DNA from: Planctomycetota bacterium
GTDB taxonomy: Bacteria > Planctomycetota > J058
Length of the DNA stretch: 58,958 bases
Reading direction: 5' to 3'
NCBI GenBank assembly: GCA_023954375.1
Contig: JAMLIC010000057.1
Coordinates: forward strand, 1-58,958
The position numbers were made by a program, and so were the translations under genes. Position 1 is the first letter of the stretch; each line of letters opens with the position of its first letter. Shown here piece after piece: positions 41,529 to 49,766 of the stretch. Below the pieces are notes generated by a model, which saw only the letters and a list, made by a program, of their open reading frames with translations, ran no database searches and was not told the origin of the DNA.

Positions 41529-43165
41529 CCACGATCGGGCCGTTCGAGGTCCTGGGCGAGCTCGGCCGCGGCGGCATGGGGGTGGTCCACGCCGCCCGCC
41601 ACCCGCACCTGGGTGAGGTCGCCCTGAAGGTGCTCGCGCCGGACCTGCTCGACCGCGCCGCGCTCGAGCGCCTCCGCCGCGAGGTGCAAGCGCTCGTCCG
41701 CCTCGACCACCCCCACGTCGCGCGGCTGCTCGACGTCGGGCTCGACGGGCCGCGCCCCTACATCGCGATGGTCCGCGTCGACGGCGAGTCGCTGGCGGCG
41801 CGGCTGCGGCGCGGGCCCTTGCCGGTCGACGAGGCCGCGCGCATCGCCGCGGCCCTGGCGGCGGCGCTCGAGCACGCCCACGGCCGCGGCGTGCTCCACC
41901 GCGACGTCAAGCCCGCCAACGTCCTCCTCGAGCGCGCCACGTGCCGCCCCGTCCTGATCGACTTCGGCCTGTCGCGCGTGGCGCTCGCGGGCCCCCTGAC
42001 GGTCACCGGCGAGGTCGTCGGCACGCCGGCCTTCATGGCGCCCGAGCAGGCCACGGGCGACCCGGCCGCGCCCCTGGGCCCGGCGACGGACGTCTACGGC
42101 CTCGGCGCCACGCTCCACGCCATGCTCACCGGCGCGCCGCCGTTCGCGGGCGCGACCGCCCTCGCCGTCCTCGCGAAGGTGCTCGAGGAGCCGCCGCCGC
42201 CCGCGTCGCGCGCGCGGCCGGGCCTCGACCCCGCGCTCGAGCGGCTGGTGCTCGAGTGCCTGGCGAAGGACCCCGGCGCTCGGCCGACGCCGGGCGTGCT
42301 CGCCGCGCGCCTGGCGCGCTGGGCGGCGCCGCCGCGCCGGGCGAGGCGGCGCCGGCCACGCCTCGCCGTGCTCGTGACGACGCTCGCGCTCGGGGCGACG
42401 GTGGTCGCGGCCGGCGCCGTCGTCGTCGCGTGGCCGGCGCCGCCCGCGACCGCCGCCCCGCCGCCGGTCGACGATCCACCGGCTCCCCCCGCGCCCGAAG
42501 CGGCGCCCGCGCCCGCTCCGCTGACGGTCCCCGCGGTCGACGAGGAGACGTCGGCGCTCCTCGCCGAGTACGAGGCGGCGCCCACGCCGGCGCTCGCGGT
42601 GGCGCTCGGCCAGCGGCTCTACGCCGCGCGTCGCTTCGCCGAGGCGGTCGGACTGCTCGAGCAGGCGGTGGCCAGCGGCGAGGTGGACTGGCGCGCGCGC
42701 TTCGCCCTCGCCGGGACCCTGCGCGGCCTCCGGCGCGACGAGGAGGCGCTCGCCCAGTACCGTCTCGCCCGAACGGACCCGTTCTACGCCGGCTTCTTCG
42801 CCCACCTGCGCGAGGCCGAGGCCCTGCTCGACCTCGGCCGGGCAGGGGAGGCGTTCGCCCTGCTGGTCGAGGCGCTCGAGGGGCCGGACGGCGAGCGCGC
42901 CCGGGCGGACGCCCAGGTCCTCGCCGCCCTGGCGCAGGCGGCCGTGCTCACGGGCGACCCCGGGCTCGGCCTCGACCTCGCCGAGCGGAGCCTGGCAGGC
43001 CGGCCCGACTGGCCCCGCGCCCGGCTCGCCCGCGCCGAGGCGCTCGTCGCCCTGGGGCGGACCGAGGAGGCGCGGCCCCTGGCGCTCGAGCTCGCGCGGG
43101 AGGCGGCGGCCTTCCCAGGGGTTCAGCGCCTCATCGACGCGCTGGGCCTCCCCCACCCGCGCTGA
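41525..43165 (+). CDS. membrane Ser/Thr protein kinase with TPR-like external region, probable CTG start
   Basis: Taken as 546 residues from CTG 41525, which overlaps the preceding kinase stop (CTGA). No ATG, GTG or TTG exists in frame between the upstream stop at 41431 and ATG 41576, and starting at 41576 would remove the first strand and most of the glycine loop (GELGRGGMG). Kinase domain 7-290: Lys35, HRDVKPAN (Asp127), DFG (146-148), MAPEQ. A basic patch (PPRRARRRRPR) and membrane helix (LAVLVTTLALGATVVAAGAVVVAW) follow, then a Pro/Ala linker and TPR-like helices to the end. Likely a paired paralogue of the kinase before it. External ligand unknown. Confidence 0.9.
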   Translation: MTTIGPFEVLGELGRGGMGVVHAARHPHLGEVALKVLAPDLLDRAALERLRREVQALVRLDHPHVARLLDVGLDGPRPYIAMVRVDGESLAARLRRGPLPVDEAARIAAALAAALEHAHGRGVLHRDVKPANVLLERATCRPVLIDFGLSRVALAGPLTVTGEVVGTPAFMAPEQATGDPAAPLGPATDVYGLGATLHAMLTGAPPFAGATALAVLAKVLEEPPPPASRARPGLDPALERLVLECLAKDPGARPTPGVLAARLARWAAPPRRARRRRPRLAVLVTTLALGATVVAAGAVVVAWPAPPATAAPPPVDDPPAPPAPEAAPAPAPLTVPAVDEETSALLAEYEAAPTPALAVALGQRLYAARRFAEAVGLLEQAVASGEVDWRARFALAGTLRGLRRDEEALAQYRLARTDPFYAGFFAHLREAEALLDLGRAGEAFALLVEALEGPDGERARADAQVLAALAQAAVLTGDPGLGLDLAERSLAGRPDWPRARLARAEALVALGRTEEARPLALELAREAAAFPGVQRLIDALGLPHPR

Positions 43166-43172
43166 TGGATGG

Positions 43173-44027
43173 TCAGCGCTCCACGATCGGGGTCCGGGGG
43201 CCGAGCTTCGCGTCGTCGGCGCGGTCGACGATCGCGACCTTCTCGTTCATGCGCACGAGGCCGTAGAGGACGAGCATGTCGGGGTTGTGGTGGCGCACGC
43301 AGCCCTTCGACACGTCGAGCCCGAGCATGTGCGGGGCGTTGGTGCCGTGGAGCTCCTGCCCGCCGCCGCTGAGCCCGACGAGCCGCTCGCCGAAGACGGT
43401 GGCGTTGCCCCACAGGCGCCGGCCGAGGGCCTCGCAGTCCGCCTTCCCCAGCTTGGCGTCGACGAACTTCAGCGCCGAGCGGGTCGGCGTTCCGGGGGCG
43501 CCGGTCGCGTTGATGAAGATGTGGGTGACGCGGCCCTCGTCGTCGAACACGAAGGTGCGGTGCTCCTTCTTCACCACGACGATGCGCACGCGCTGCCCCT
43601 CGTGGAGGTTCGAGGGCGTGTTGCCGCGCTGGCCGCGCTCCCCGGGCGCCGGCGCGAGGGCGGCCAGCGCCCGGAGCGTCGGCGCGTCGAGGTCGCCCGT
43701 CGCCCGGACGTCCGGGAACGCGGTGACCGCGTGCTGCTGGAAGTTCTTCACCGCGCGCGCGGTCAGGACCTCGTAGCGGCCCTCGGGTGTGCCCGGCACG
43801 AGGAAGCTCATGGCCGCGAGGGCCGACTGGACCGCCCGCACCTGGTCGCCCGTGGCCCCCTGGGCGAGGGTCACGCCGCGGCGGACGAGGTCCGTCAGCT
43901 CCGCCCGGGCCGAGGAGGGCGATCGGCCCTCGAGCACCCCGGTGATCCCGGGGGTGGGCTGGGCCCATGCAACGCTCCCCAGCGCAGGGAGCAACAGAAC
44001 GGAGAAGAGGAGGGTCGTGGCACGCAT
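43173..44027 (-). CDS. L,D-transpeptidase (YkuD) with peptidoglycan-binding domain
   Basis: ATG 44027, preceded by GGAGAGACC, gives 284 residues. Signal peptide ~1-22 (TTLLFSVLLLPALGSVAWA); residues ~56-122 are a PG_binding_1-type domain (GATGDQVRAVQSALAAMSF ... RAVKNFQQH); residues ~145-270 are the YkuD catalytic domain with HGTN (His227) and SKGCVR (Ser240, Cys243 nucleophile). It should make 3-3 cross-links in peptidoglycan or attach proteins to it, in the periplasm. A frame extending to 44111 lies before the signal peptide and is not used. It faces the two kinases tail to tail with a 7-bp gap. Confidence 0.93.
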   Translation of the reverse strand: MRATTLLFSVLLLPALGSVAWAQPTPGITGVLEGRSPSSARAELTDLVRRGVTLAQGATGDQVRAVQSALAAMSFLVPGTPEGRYEVLTARAVKNFQQHAVTAFPDVRATGDLDAPTLRALAALAPAPGERGQRGNTPSNLHEGQRVRIVVVKKEHRTFVFDDEGRVTHIFINATGAPGTPTRSALKFVDAKLGKADCEALGRRLWGNATVFGERLVGLSGGGQELHGTNAPHMLGLDVSKGCVRHHNPDMLVLYGLVRMNEKVAIVDRADDAKLGPRTPIVER

Positions 44028-44142
44028 GGTGGTCTCTCCCGCGGGTCGCTGCCTTGGCGCGACGCCAGTTAGCGGGAGCAAAGCAAGCGCTGATCCCGTG
44101 TTCAAGTCCACGGACGAAGCAGGTTATGAGACGCAAAGTGGC

Positions 44143-44898
44143 TTATCGTTCAGGTTGCGACTCAGGCGACGACGGCGGAAACACGGGAAACTGGGACGGA
44201 TCCAGGGGCGCGCCGGGTGTCGGTCGCAGGCTGGCGACGTACGGGTGCGGGGCGTGTCCGGGGTCCCAGCGGGCGTCGGGGAGCACGAGGCTGATCGACC
44301 AGGCCCGCCGCACCCGCGTCGACGCGTTTGGCCCCGACGTGTGCCAGACCAGCGGGTCGTGGGCCAGGGCCTCGCCCGCCCGCGCAAGCGCCGCCTCGGG
44401 CGGAGCCGGGGCCTCGCGTGGGTCGAGCGGCGGCAGGTCCGGGCGGTCGGGCTGATGGGCGCCGGCCACGAAGTCGGCGGGGCGGCGCTCGCCCAGGTGG
44501 TGGCTCCCGGGCGCGTACCGGAGGCAGCCGTTGGCCTCGTCGGCGTCGTCGAGCGCCACCCACACCGTGAGGCCGCGCGGCGAGGCGAGCGGCCAGTAGC
44601 CGTAGTCCTGGTGCCAGGCGACCTCGCCCGGGGTCCCGGGCGGCTTGCAGATGACGTGGTCCTGGAAGAGGCGGACCGCCGGGACCCCCAGGAGCGCCCG
44701 CGCCCACGCCGCCACCCGGGCGACGGCGGCCTCGAGGGCCGGCTCGCGGCGCCAGGCGTCATGGCGGATCGCGCCATGAGGCCCCTGCGGCGCGCGGGCC
44801 AGGGTCCGGTCGGCGGCGGCGCGCACGGCCTCGAGGTCGGCCCCGGCGAGGAGCGGCCCCAGGCGCACGAAGCCGCGCGCGGCGAGGTCGTCGGTCAT
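44143..44898 (-). CDS. phytanoyl-CoA dioxygenase (PhyH) family protein
   Basis: ATG 44898 overlaps the hydrolase stop (ATGA) and gives 251 residues, a normal PhyH length. The fold is signalled by LAARGFVRLGPLL at the start, WHQDYGYWP (the iron-binding His-x-Asp), LTVWVALDDADEANGCL, RYAPGSHH and HTSGPNAS (distal iron His). Such Fe(II)/2-oxoglutarate enzymes hydroxylate small molecules; the substrate here cannot be predicted. Co-transcribed after an alpha/beta hydrolase and a zinc-ribbon protein. Cytoplasmic. Confidence 0.9.
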   Translation of the reverse strand: MTDDLAARGFVRLGPLLAGADLEAVRAAADRTLARAPQGPHGAIRHDAWRREPALEAAVARVAAWARALLGVPAVRLFQDHVICKPPGTPGEVAWHQDYGYWPLASPRGLTVWVALDDADEANGCLRYAPGSHHLGERRPADFVAGAHQPDRPDLPPLDPREAPAPPEAALARAGEALAHDPLVWHTSGPNASTRVRRAWSISLVLPDARWDPGHAPHPYVASLRPTPGAPLDPSQFPVFPPSSPESQPER

Positions 44899-45968
44899 CG
44901 CGGCCCGCGCGCCGCCGCGACCGCCTCGTCGTGGATCAGCGAGGCGCGCGCGAACACGTCGTTGTGGTCGTAGCCGGTGAGCGGCACGAGGCGCGCTCGC
45001 GGGCCGAGGGCCGCCGCGAGGGCCTCGCCGTGCGCGAACGGGATCACCTGGTCGCGCGTCCCGTGCAGCACGGTCACCGGCTGCGTGGCCCGCAGGAGCC
45101 GGGCGCGGCTGTCGAACGTGTCCCGCACGGCCAGGAGGGCCAGCGGGCGGGGGACGAGGTCCGCCGCGAGGTCGAGGATCGACGTGTAGGGCGAGAGGAG
45201 CACCACGGCGCGCCCCGTGCCCTCGGCCGCGAGGGCGGAGGCGACCCCGGTCCCGAGCGAGCGGCCGAAGAGCACCACGTCGCCCGGCGCGGCGCCCGTG
45301 CGCTCGCACGCCGCGGCCACGGCCGCGCGCGCGTCGCGCAGGAGGCCGGCCTCCGAGGGCGCGCCGGGGCAGCCGCCGTAGCCGCGGTACTCGGCCACGA
45401 ACACGTCGAGCCCGCGCGCGGCCAGCCCCTCGGCGACGTCGCGGTTGCGGGCCGCCGACTCGGCGTTGCCGTGGAAGTAGACGACGGTGGCCCGCGGCCC
45501 CTCGCCGCGCCCGCGCACGAGGAGCCCGCGCAGGGCCACCCCGTCGTCGCTCGTGTAGGCGACGACCTCCGCGCCCGGCCCCGCCGGGCCCGGCGCCGGC
45601 AGCGCCGTGGGGTCGCCGGGGAAGATCATCGGTCGCGCCAGGCGGCCGCTGCCGAGGACACCGACGACGAGCCCGAGCGCCACGAGCGGCGCCGCGCCCT
45701 CGGTCCAGCGCCCGGCGCGCAGGGCCTGGCCGCTGGCGAGGAGCAGCCAGGCGATCGCCGCCAGGAGGGTCGGGCCGAGCAGCAGGCCCTGGAGCGACAG
45801 GGCGCCGCGGGCAAGCCCCCAGAGGACCTGCAGGCCGGTGAAGGCCGCGACGAGGGCCAGGAACCGGCCGACGCCGCTCCCCGCCTCCTCGGGCGGCGCC
45901 TGGCGGCGCCGGGGCGCGACGTCGCGGCCGCCTTGCACGTCCTCCGTCACCGCGTCGTCGGTCGCCAT
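44895..45968 (-). CDS. membrane-anchored alpha/beta hydrolase, BEM46/ABHD-like
   Basis: ATG 45968 gives 357 residues. Three hydrophobic helices at ~35-55, 58-80 and 92-108 precede an alpha/beta hydrolase domain (~133-350). The oxyanion motif is HGNAES (166-171); the triad is Ser237 in GRSLG, Asp306 in HGTRDQ and His335 in GYDHND. BEM46-type members are esterases or lipases of unknown substrate. The helices suggest it is held in the inner membrane. Downstream PhyH gene overlaps by 4 bp; the zinc-ribbon gene ends 16 bp upstream. Confidence 0.9.
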   Translation of the reverse strand: MATDDAVTEDVQGGRDVAPRRRQAPPEEAGSGVGRFLALVAAFTGLQVLWGLARGALSLQGLLLGPTLLAAIAWLLLASGQALRAGRWTEGAAPLVALGLVVGVLGSGRLARPMIFPGDPTALPAPGPAGPGAEVVAYTSDDGVALRGLLVRGRGEGPRATVVYFHGNAESAARNRDVAEGLAARGLDVFVAEYRGYGGCPGAPSEAGLLRDARAAVAAACERTGAAPGDVVLFGRSLGTGVASALAAEGTGRAVVLLSPYTSILDLAADLVPRPLALLAVRDTFDSRARLLRATQPVTVLHGTRDQVIPFAHGEALAAALGPRARLVPLTGYDHNDVFARASLIHDEAVAAARGPR

Positions 45969-45984
45969 GGGGGGTGATGGTAGC

Positions 45985-46320
45985 TCACCGCGGCGGCGGC
46001 GGGCCGGGCGGCCGGCCGAGCCGGCCGGAGCTCCGCGCCATCAGCGCCCCGCCGCAGCGCTCGCAGGGCGTCGCCGTCACGGTCTGGTTCGGCTGCAGGT
46101 AGGTCGTCTCGCCGCACGCCCCGCAGCGCCGCCCCTGCCGCGCGCGGACCTCGAGCGCCTGCGTGAGCACGTCGAGCTCGAGGTCGCGGCGCACGCGCAG
46201 GACCTCCTCGAGCGGCACCCCGCGCGTCGTGGCCGCCTGCAGCCGCTCCTGCAGCACGGCGTCGGGGAGGAGCCGGCGCATGCGCAGGACGTGGAACAGG
46301 GCCAGGTCGCTCGAGGGCAC
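45985..46320 (-). CDS. small zinc-ribbon protein
   Basis: 111 residues from GTG 46320 (VPSSDLALFHVLR); a TTG at 46341 is the other candidate, and neither has a clear ribosome site. CATACATCCCGTGTG before the GTG looks like a -10 element placed for a leaderless message. The N-terminal ~65 residues are helical (LLPDAVLQERLQAA ... EEVLRVRRDLELDVLTQAL), the next ~25 hold a four-Cys ribbon (CGACGE ... CERCGG), and the tail is Arg/Pro-rich. Helical pieces of this sort accompany regulatory proteins in planctomycetes. First gene of a three-gene operon with hydrolase and PhyH. Confidence 0.68.
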   Translation of the reverse strand: MPSSDLALFHVLRMRRLLPDAVLQERLQAATTRGVPLEEVLRVRRDLELDVLTQALEVRARQGRRCGACGETTYLQPNQTVTATPCERCGGALMARSSGRLGRPPGPPPPR

Positions 46321-46459
46321 ACGGGATGTATGGCGCGCCAAGGGAGGCGGAGCCAGCCCTCGGGTGATCGGCGGCCGCGGAGGCGAGCCGGCGTCTCACC
46401 CGCGGTCGCAACCGACAGTCGTGCTGTGAGCTCCCTGCGTCGTCTCGCGGCGCACGCTC

Positions 46460-46597
46460 GGCCGTCTTCGCAGGCGGCCGGACCGCCTCCGAGCACACCT
46501 CACCGCGCCTCCGCAGCCAGAGCCCCAGGCGAGGCGGAGGAGGGCGGGCGATGCCGCGCGAAGGCGAGGGAAGGCGGCCTCCTGGCCGCCGACCGAG
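46460..46597. repeat. direct repeat copy 1 (~138 bp), ends in a perfect hairpin
   Basis: Opens GGCCGTC, contains GGACCGCCTCCGAGCACACC and GATGCCGCGCGAAGGCGAGG, and ends with the hairpin GGCGGCC-TCCT-GGCCGCC at 46573-46590. The second copy starts about 208 bp later and is roughly 90% identical by eye. The spacer between copies is not repeated. Confidence 0.75.
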
Positions 46598-46667
46598 ACA
46601 CCCTGTGTCGAGCCCCCCGGTCCTCGACGGACCGTTGAAGGTCCACCTGGCGTGTTGCGACGCGACC

Positions 46668-46806
46668 GGCCGTCCTGGCAGACGGCCGGACCGCCTCCGA
46701 GCACACCTCACCGCGCCTTCGCAGCGAGAGCCTCAGGCGAGGCGGAGGAGGGCGAGGCGATGCCGCGCGAAGGCGAGGGAAGGCGGCCTCCTGGCCGCCG
46801 ACCGAG
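46668..46806. repeat. direct repeat copy 2 (~139 bp), ends in the same hairpin
   Basis: Same order of blocks as copy 1, with scattered substitutions and a one-base length change before GATGCCGCG. The 7-bp hairpin GGCGGCC-TCCT-GGCCGCC recurs at 46782-46799. Looks like a dispersed intergenic family (REP/MITE-like) rather than a gene remnant, because no frame survives through both copies. Confidence 0.75.
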
Positions 46807-46882
46807 CCTGAGCGGTCGAGGTGCCCGCCCCCGCCCCCCCCCGACGAACGGCAGCGCCCGCCATCCTCCGCCGCAGCCGCGA

Positions 46883-49543
46883 TCACACCAGAGCTCGGGC
46901 GACGATCTCGTAGGTGTCCTTCGACAGCCCCGGCGCCTCGGCGATCCGCGCCAGCTGCGCCTCCATGAGGGCGCGGCGGCCGGGCTCGAAGCGGCGCCAC
47001 TGGTTGAGCGCCGAGACCATGCGCGCGGCGACCTGGGGGTTGAGCGGGTCGAGCTCGAGCACGAGGTCGGCCAGGAACGTGTAGCCCTCGCCGTCCGCGG
47101 CGTGGAAGCGCACCTGGTTGGCCATGGCGAAGGCGCCCACGAGCGCGCGGACCCGGTTCGGGTTCCTGAGCGTGAAGTCGGGGTGGCGCGTGAGCTCGCG
47201 CACGCGGGCCAGGGTCGACGGCGCCGACGACACGGCCTGCACCGTGAACCACTTGTCGAGGACCAGGGGGTCGTGGCGCCAGCGGGCGTAGAACTCGGCC
47301 AGGGCCTCCTCCCGCGCCGGGCCCTCGAGGTTGGCGAGCACCGCCAGCGCGGCGCCGGCGTCGGTCATGTTGTCGGCCTGCCGCGCCTGGCGGAGCGGCC
47401 GCGCCGCCGCATCGGGCTCGTCGAGGAGCGACAGGTAGGCGAGCGCGGCGTTCTTCAGGCGGCGCCGGTCGACGCCCGCCTTGTCGCTCGTGTAGGGCTC
47501 GCCCGTGTCCCCGGCCGCGTAAGCCGCCAGGAGCTCCGCCCGCAGGGCCCGCGCCAGCGCGCGGCGCGCGTGCTCGCGCGCCGCGTGCAGGGCGTCGGGG
47601 TCGACGGGCGTGACCTCCTGCGCGAGCTGCGGCTCGGCGGGGAGCGTCAGCGCCAGCGCCTTGAGCGACCCGTCGAGCGCGGGGTCCGTGAGGACGCGCC
47701 GGAACGCCTCGACGAAGGCCGGGTCGAGCGCCAGGGGTCGCCCGGCCTGGGCGTCCGCGGCCAGCGCCAGGAGGAGCTTCGTCGCCAGCTCCTGCCCCGC
47801 GTCCCAGCGGTTGAACGGGTCGGTGTCGTGGGCCATGAGGAAGGCCAGCTCGTCGGTCCCGCGCTCGACGCGCAGCCGCACGGGCGCCGAGAAGCCGCGC
47901 AGGAGCGACGGCACCGGGCGCTCGGCCACGCCGGTGAACGTGAAGCGCTGCTCGGCCTCCTCGAGGAGCAGCACGCGCTCCGTCGGCGCGGCGTCATGCC
48001 CCGCGAGGTGCAGCGGCAGCGCCTGGCCCTTCGGGCCGAGGAGCGCCGTGACCACCGGGATCGGCGCCGGCCGGCAGGGCTCGCCCGCGGCCGTCTTGCT
48101 GCCCTCGGGGTAGGACTGGCGCAGCGTCAGCGTGTAGGTCCGGGCCCCCGCGTCCCACTCGCCCGCGGCCTCGAGCACCGGCGTGCCCGCCTGCTCGTAC
48201 CAGCGCTCGAAGCGCTCGAGGTCGACGCCCGCGCCGTCCTGCAGGGCCCGGCGGAAGTCGATGCACGTGACCGCCTGGCCGTCGTGGCGCTCGAAGTAGA
48301 GGTCCATGCCGCGCCGCCAGCGCTCCTCGCCCAGGAGCGTGTGCATCATGCGGATCACCTCGGCGCCCTTGCGGTAGACGGTCGAGGTGTAGAAGTTGTC
48401 CATCGAGATGTAGGAGTCCGGCCGGATCGGGTGCGCCATGGGCCCCGCGTCCTCCGGGAACTGGCTGACGCGCAGCACGCGCACGTCGGCGATGCGCTTC
48501 ACGGCCGCCGAGGTCATGTCGGCGCTGAACTGCTGGTCGCGGAAGACGGTCAGCCCCTCCTTGAGCGTGAGCTGGAACCAGTCGCGGCAGGTGACCCGGT
48601 TGCCCGTCCAGTTGTGGAAGTACTCGTGGCCGATGACGCCCTGGATCGCCTCGTAGTCGTCGTCGGTGGCCGTCTCGGGCCGCGCCAGGACGTACTTCGA
48701 GTTGAAGATGTTGAGGCCCTTGTTCTCCATGGCCCCCATGTTGAAGTCGTTGACGGCGACGACCATGTAGACGTCGAGGTCGTACTCGCGCCCGTAGCGC
48801 TCCTCGTCCCAGCGCATGGAGTCCTGGAGCGAGCGCAGGGCGTGGTCGCACTTGTCGAGGTTCTGCGGCTCGACCCACACCTCGAGGGCCACGCGCCGCC
48901 CCGAGCGGGTGACGAACTCGCCCGCGTGGCGGCGTAGGTCCCCGGCGACGAGCGCGAACAGGTAGCTGGGCTTGGGGAACGGGTCCTCCCAGGCGGCCCA
49001 GTGGCGGCCCCCCTCGAGGTCGCCCTGGCCGGTGCGGTTGCCGTTCGAGAGGAGCACCGGGCAGGCCTGCTTGCTCGCGGTGAGCCGGGTCGTGTAGCGG
49101 GCCATGACGTCGGGCCGGTCGAGGAAGTAGGTGATCCGGCGGAAGCCCATGGCCTCGCACTGGGTGCAGAACATCCCGCCGCTCGTGTACAGCCCGGAGA
49201 GCTGGGTGTTCTTCTGCGGCTCGATCCGCACCCGCGTCTCGATCCGGCAGCGGTCCGGCAGGCCCGGGAGCACCAGCCGCCCCTCGGCGTCGAGCGAGTA
49301 CTCGCCGGGCGCGAGCGCCCGCCCGTCGACGCGGACCTCCTCGAGCGTGAGGTCCTCGCCGTCGAGCTCGAGCGGCGCGCCGGGCGGGCAGTCGGCGGTG
49401 CGCCGCACGGCGAGGGCGGCGCGGACGGTGGTCGCGTCGTCGCCGAGGTCGAAGTCGAGCTCGACGGTGTCGATCGTGTAGGCGGGCGGGCGGTAGTCCA
49501 GGCGGTGGACGACGGTCGGACGGGTGCTGGGGGCGCTGCTCAC
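46883..49543 (-). CDS. pepN: aminopeptidase N (M1 family, E. coli PepN type)
   Basis: GTG 49543 with GGAGGT 5 bp ahead gives 886 residues, the normal length of bacterial PepN (~870). Zinc metallopeptidase that removes N-terminal residues from peptides in the cytoplasm. The exopeptidase motif GAMENKG is at 270-276, the zinc site HEYFH at 306-310 with Glu329 in LKEGLT as third ligand. The subfamily is set by NTQLSGLYTSGGMFCTQCEAMGFRRITYF and the C-terminal ARAxx/DUF3458 helical domain ending near VLANLEGPAREEALAEFY. Apparently a single-gene unit, divergent from the PAC2 gene, with a TATAGT -10-like element upstream. Confidence 0.97.
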   Translation of the reverse strand: MSSAPSTRPTVVHRLDYRPPAYTIDTVELDFDLGDDATTVRAALAVRRTADCPPGAPLELDGEDLTLEEVRVDGRALAPGEYSLDAEGRLVLPGLPDRCRIETRVRIEPQKNTQLSGLYTSGGMFCTQCEAMGFRRITYFLDRPDVMARYTTRLTASKQACPVLLSNGNRTGQGDLEGGRHWAAWEDPFPKPSYLFALVAGDLRRHAGEFVTRSGRRVALEVWVEPQNLDKCDHALRSLQDSMRWDEERYGREYDLDVYMVVAVNDFNMGAMENKGLNIFNSKYVLARPETATDDDYEAIQGVIGHEYFHNWTGNRVTCRDWFQLTLKEGLTVFRDQQFSADMTSAAVKRIADVRVLRVSQFPEDAGPMAHPIRPDSYISMDNFYTSTVYRKGAEVIRMMHTLLGEERWRRGMDLYFERHDGQAVTCIDFRRALQDGAGVDLERFERWYEQAGTPVLEAAGEWDAGARTYTLTLRQSYPEGSKTAAGEPCRPAPIPVVTALLGPKGQALPLHLAGHDAAPTERVLLLEEAEQRFTFTGVAERPVPSLLRGFSAPVRLRVERGTDELAFLMAHDTDPFNRWDAGQELATKLLLALAADAQAGRPLALDPAFVEAFRRVLTDPALDGSLKALALTLPAEPQLAQEVTPVDPDALHAAREHARRALARALRAELLAAYAAGDTGEPYTSDKAGVDRRRLKNAALAYLSLLDEPDAAARPLRQARQADNMTDAGAALAVLANLEGPAREEALAEFYARWRHDPLVLDKWFTVQAVSSAPSTLARVRELTRHPDFTLRNPNRVRALVGAFAMANQVRFHAADGEGYTFLADLVLELDPLNPQVAARMVSALNQWRRFEPGRRALMEAQLARIAEAPGLSKDTYEIVARALV

Positions 49544-49566
49544 GGGGACCTCCGCTCGAGGCGGCG

Positions 49567-49572
49567 ACTATA
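49567..49572 (-). promoter_or_regulatory. possible -10 element (TATAGT) for pepN
   Basis: TATAGT on the minus strand lies 24 bp before the GTG start of pepN, which would give a leader of about 17 nt containing the GGAGGT ribosome site. No good -35 hexamer is present 17 bp upstream, so support is limited to the -10 and its position. Confidence 0.35.
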
Positions 49573-49766
49573 CCCCTGCCCTGCGCGCGCGAGCGGCGCG
49601 CCCACGGGCGACCTGCTCGCTTTTCTGGCAGGAGACGGCTGCCGAACGGGCAGGGGGCCGCGCCGCGCTGGAGGGCCCGTGGTGGCCAAGGTGTTGTGGG
49701 GAAGCGGCTTGGGTTCGTTGCGCGCTGCGCCGTCGGCGGCATGGCGCTTGCGGCCCTCGAGATGCC

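Larger units (their letters stand above)
46342..46882. other. 541-bp gene-free stretch containing the direct repeat
   Basis: No frame here looks like protein: open readings on both strands are Arg/Ala/Gly-rich and change sense within the repeat copies. The content is the ~140-bp direct repeat described separately, its hairpins, and G/C-rich spacer. It separates the minus-strand zinc-ribbon operon from the end of pepN. Confidence 0.6.

Noticed and set aside
46460..46806. CRISPR-like array
   Set aside because: Only two long (~140 bp) imperfect repeats and one spacer; no short regular repeat-spacer pattern.
46551..46811. 86-residue frame in the repeat region
   Set aside because: Starts in one repeat copy and ends in the other, with Arg/Pro-rich low complexity; no sign of selection as protein.
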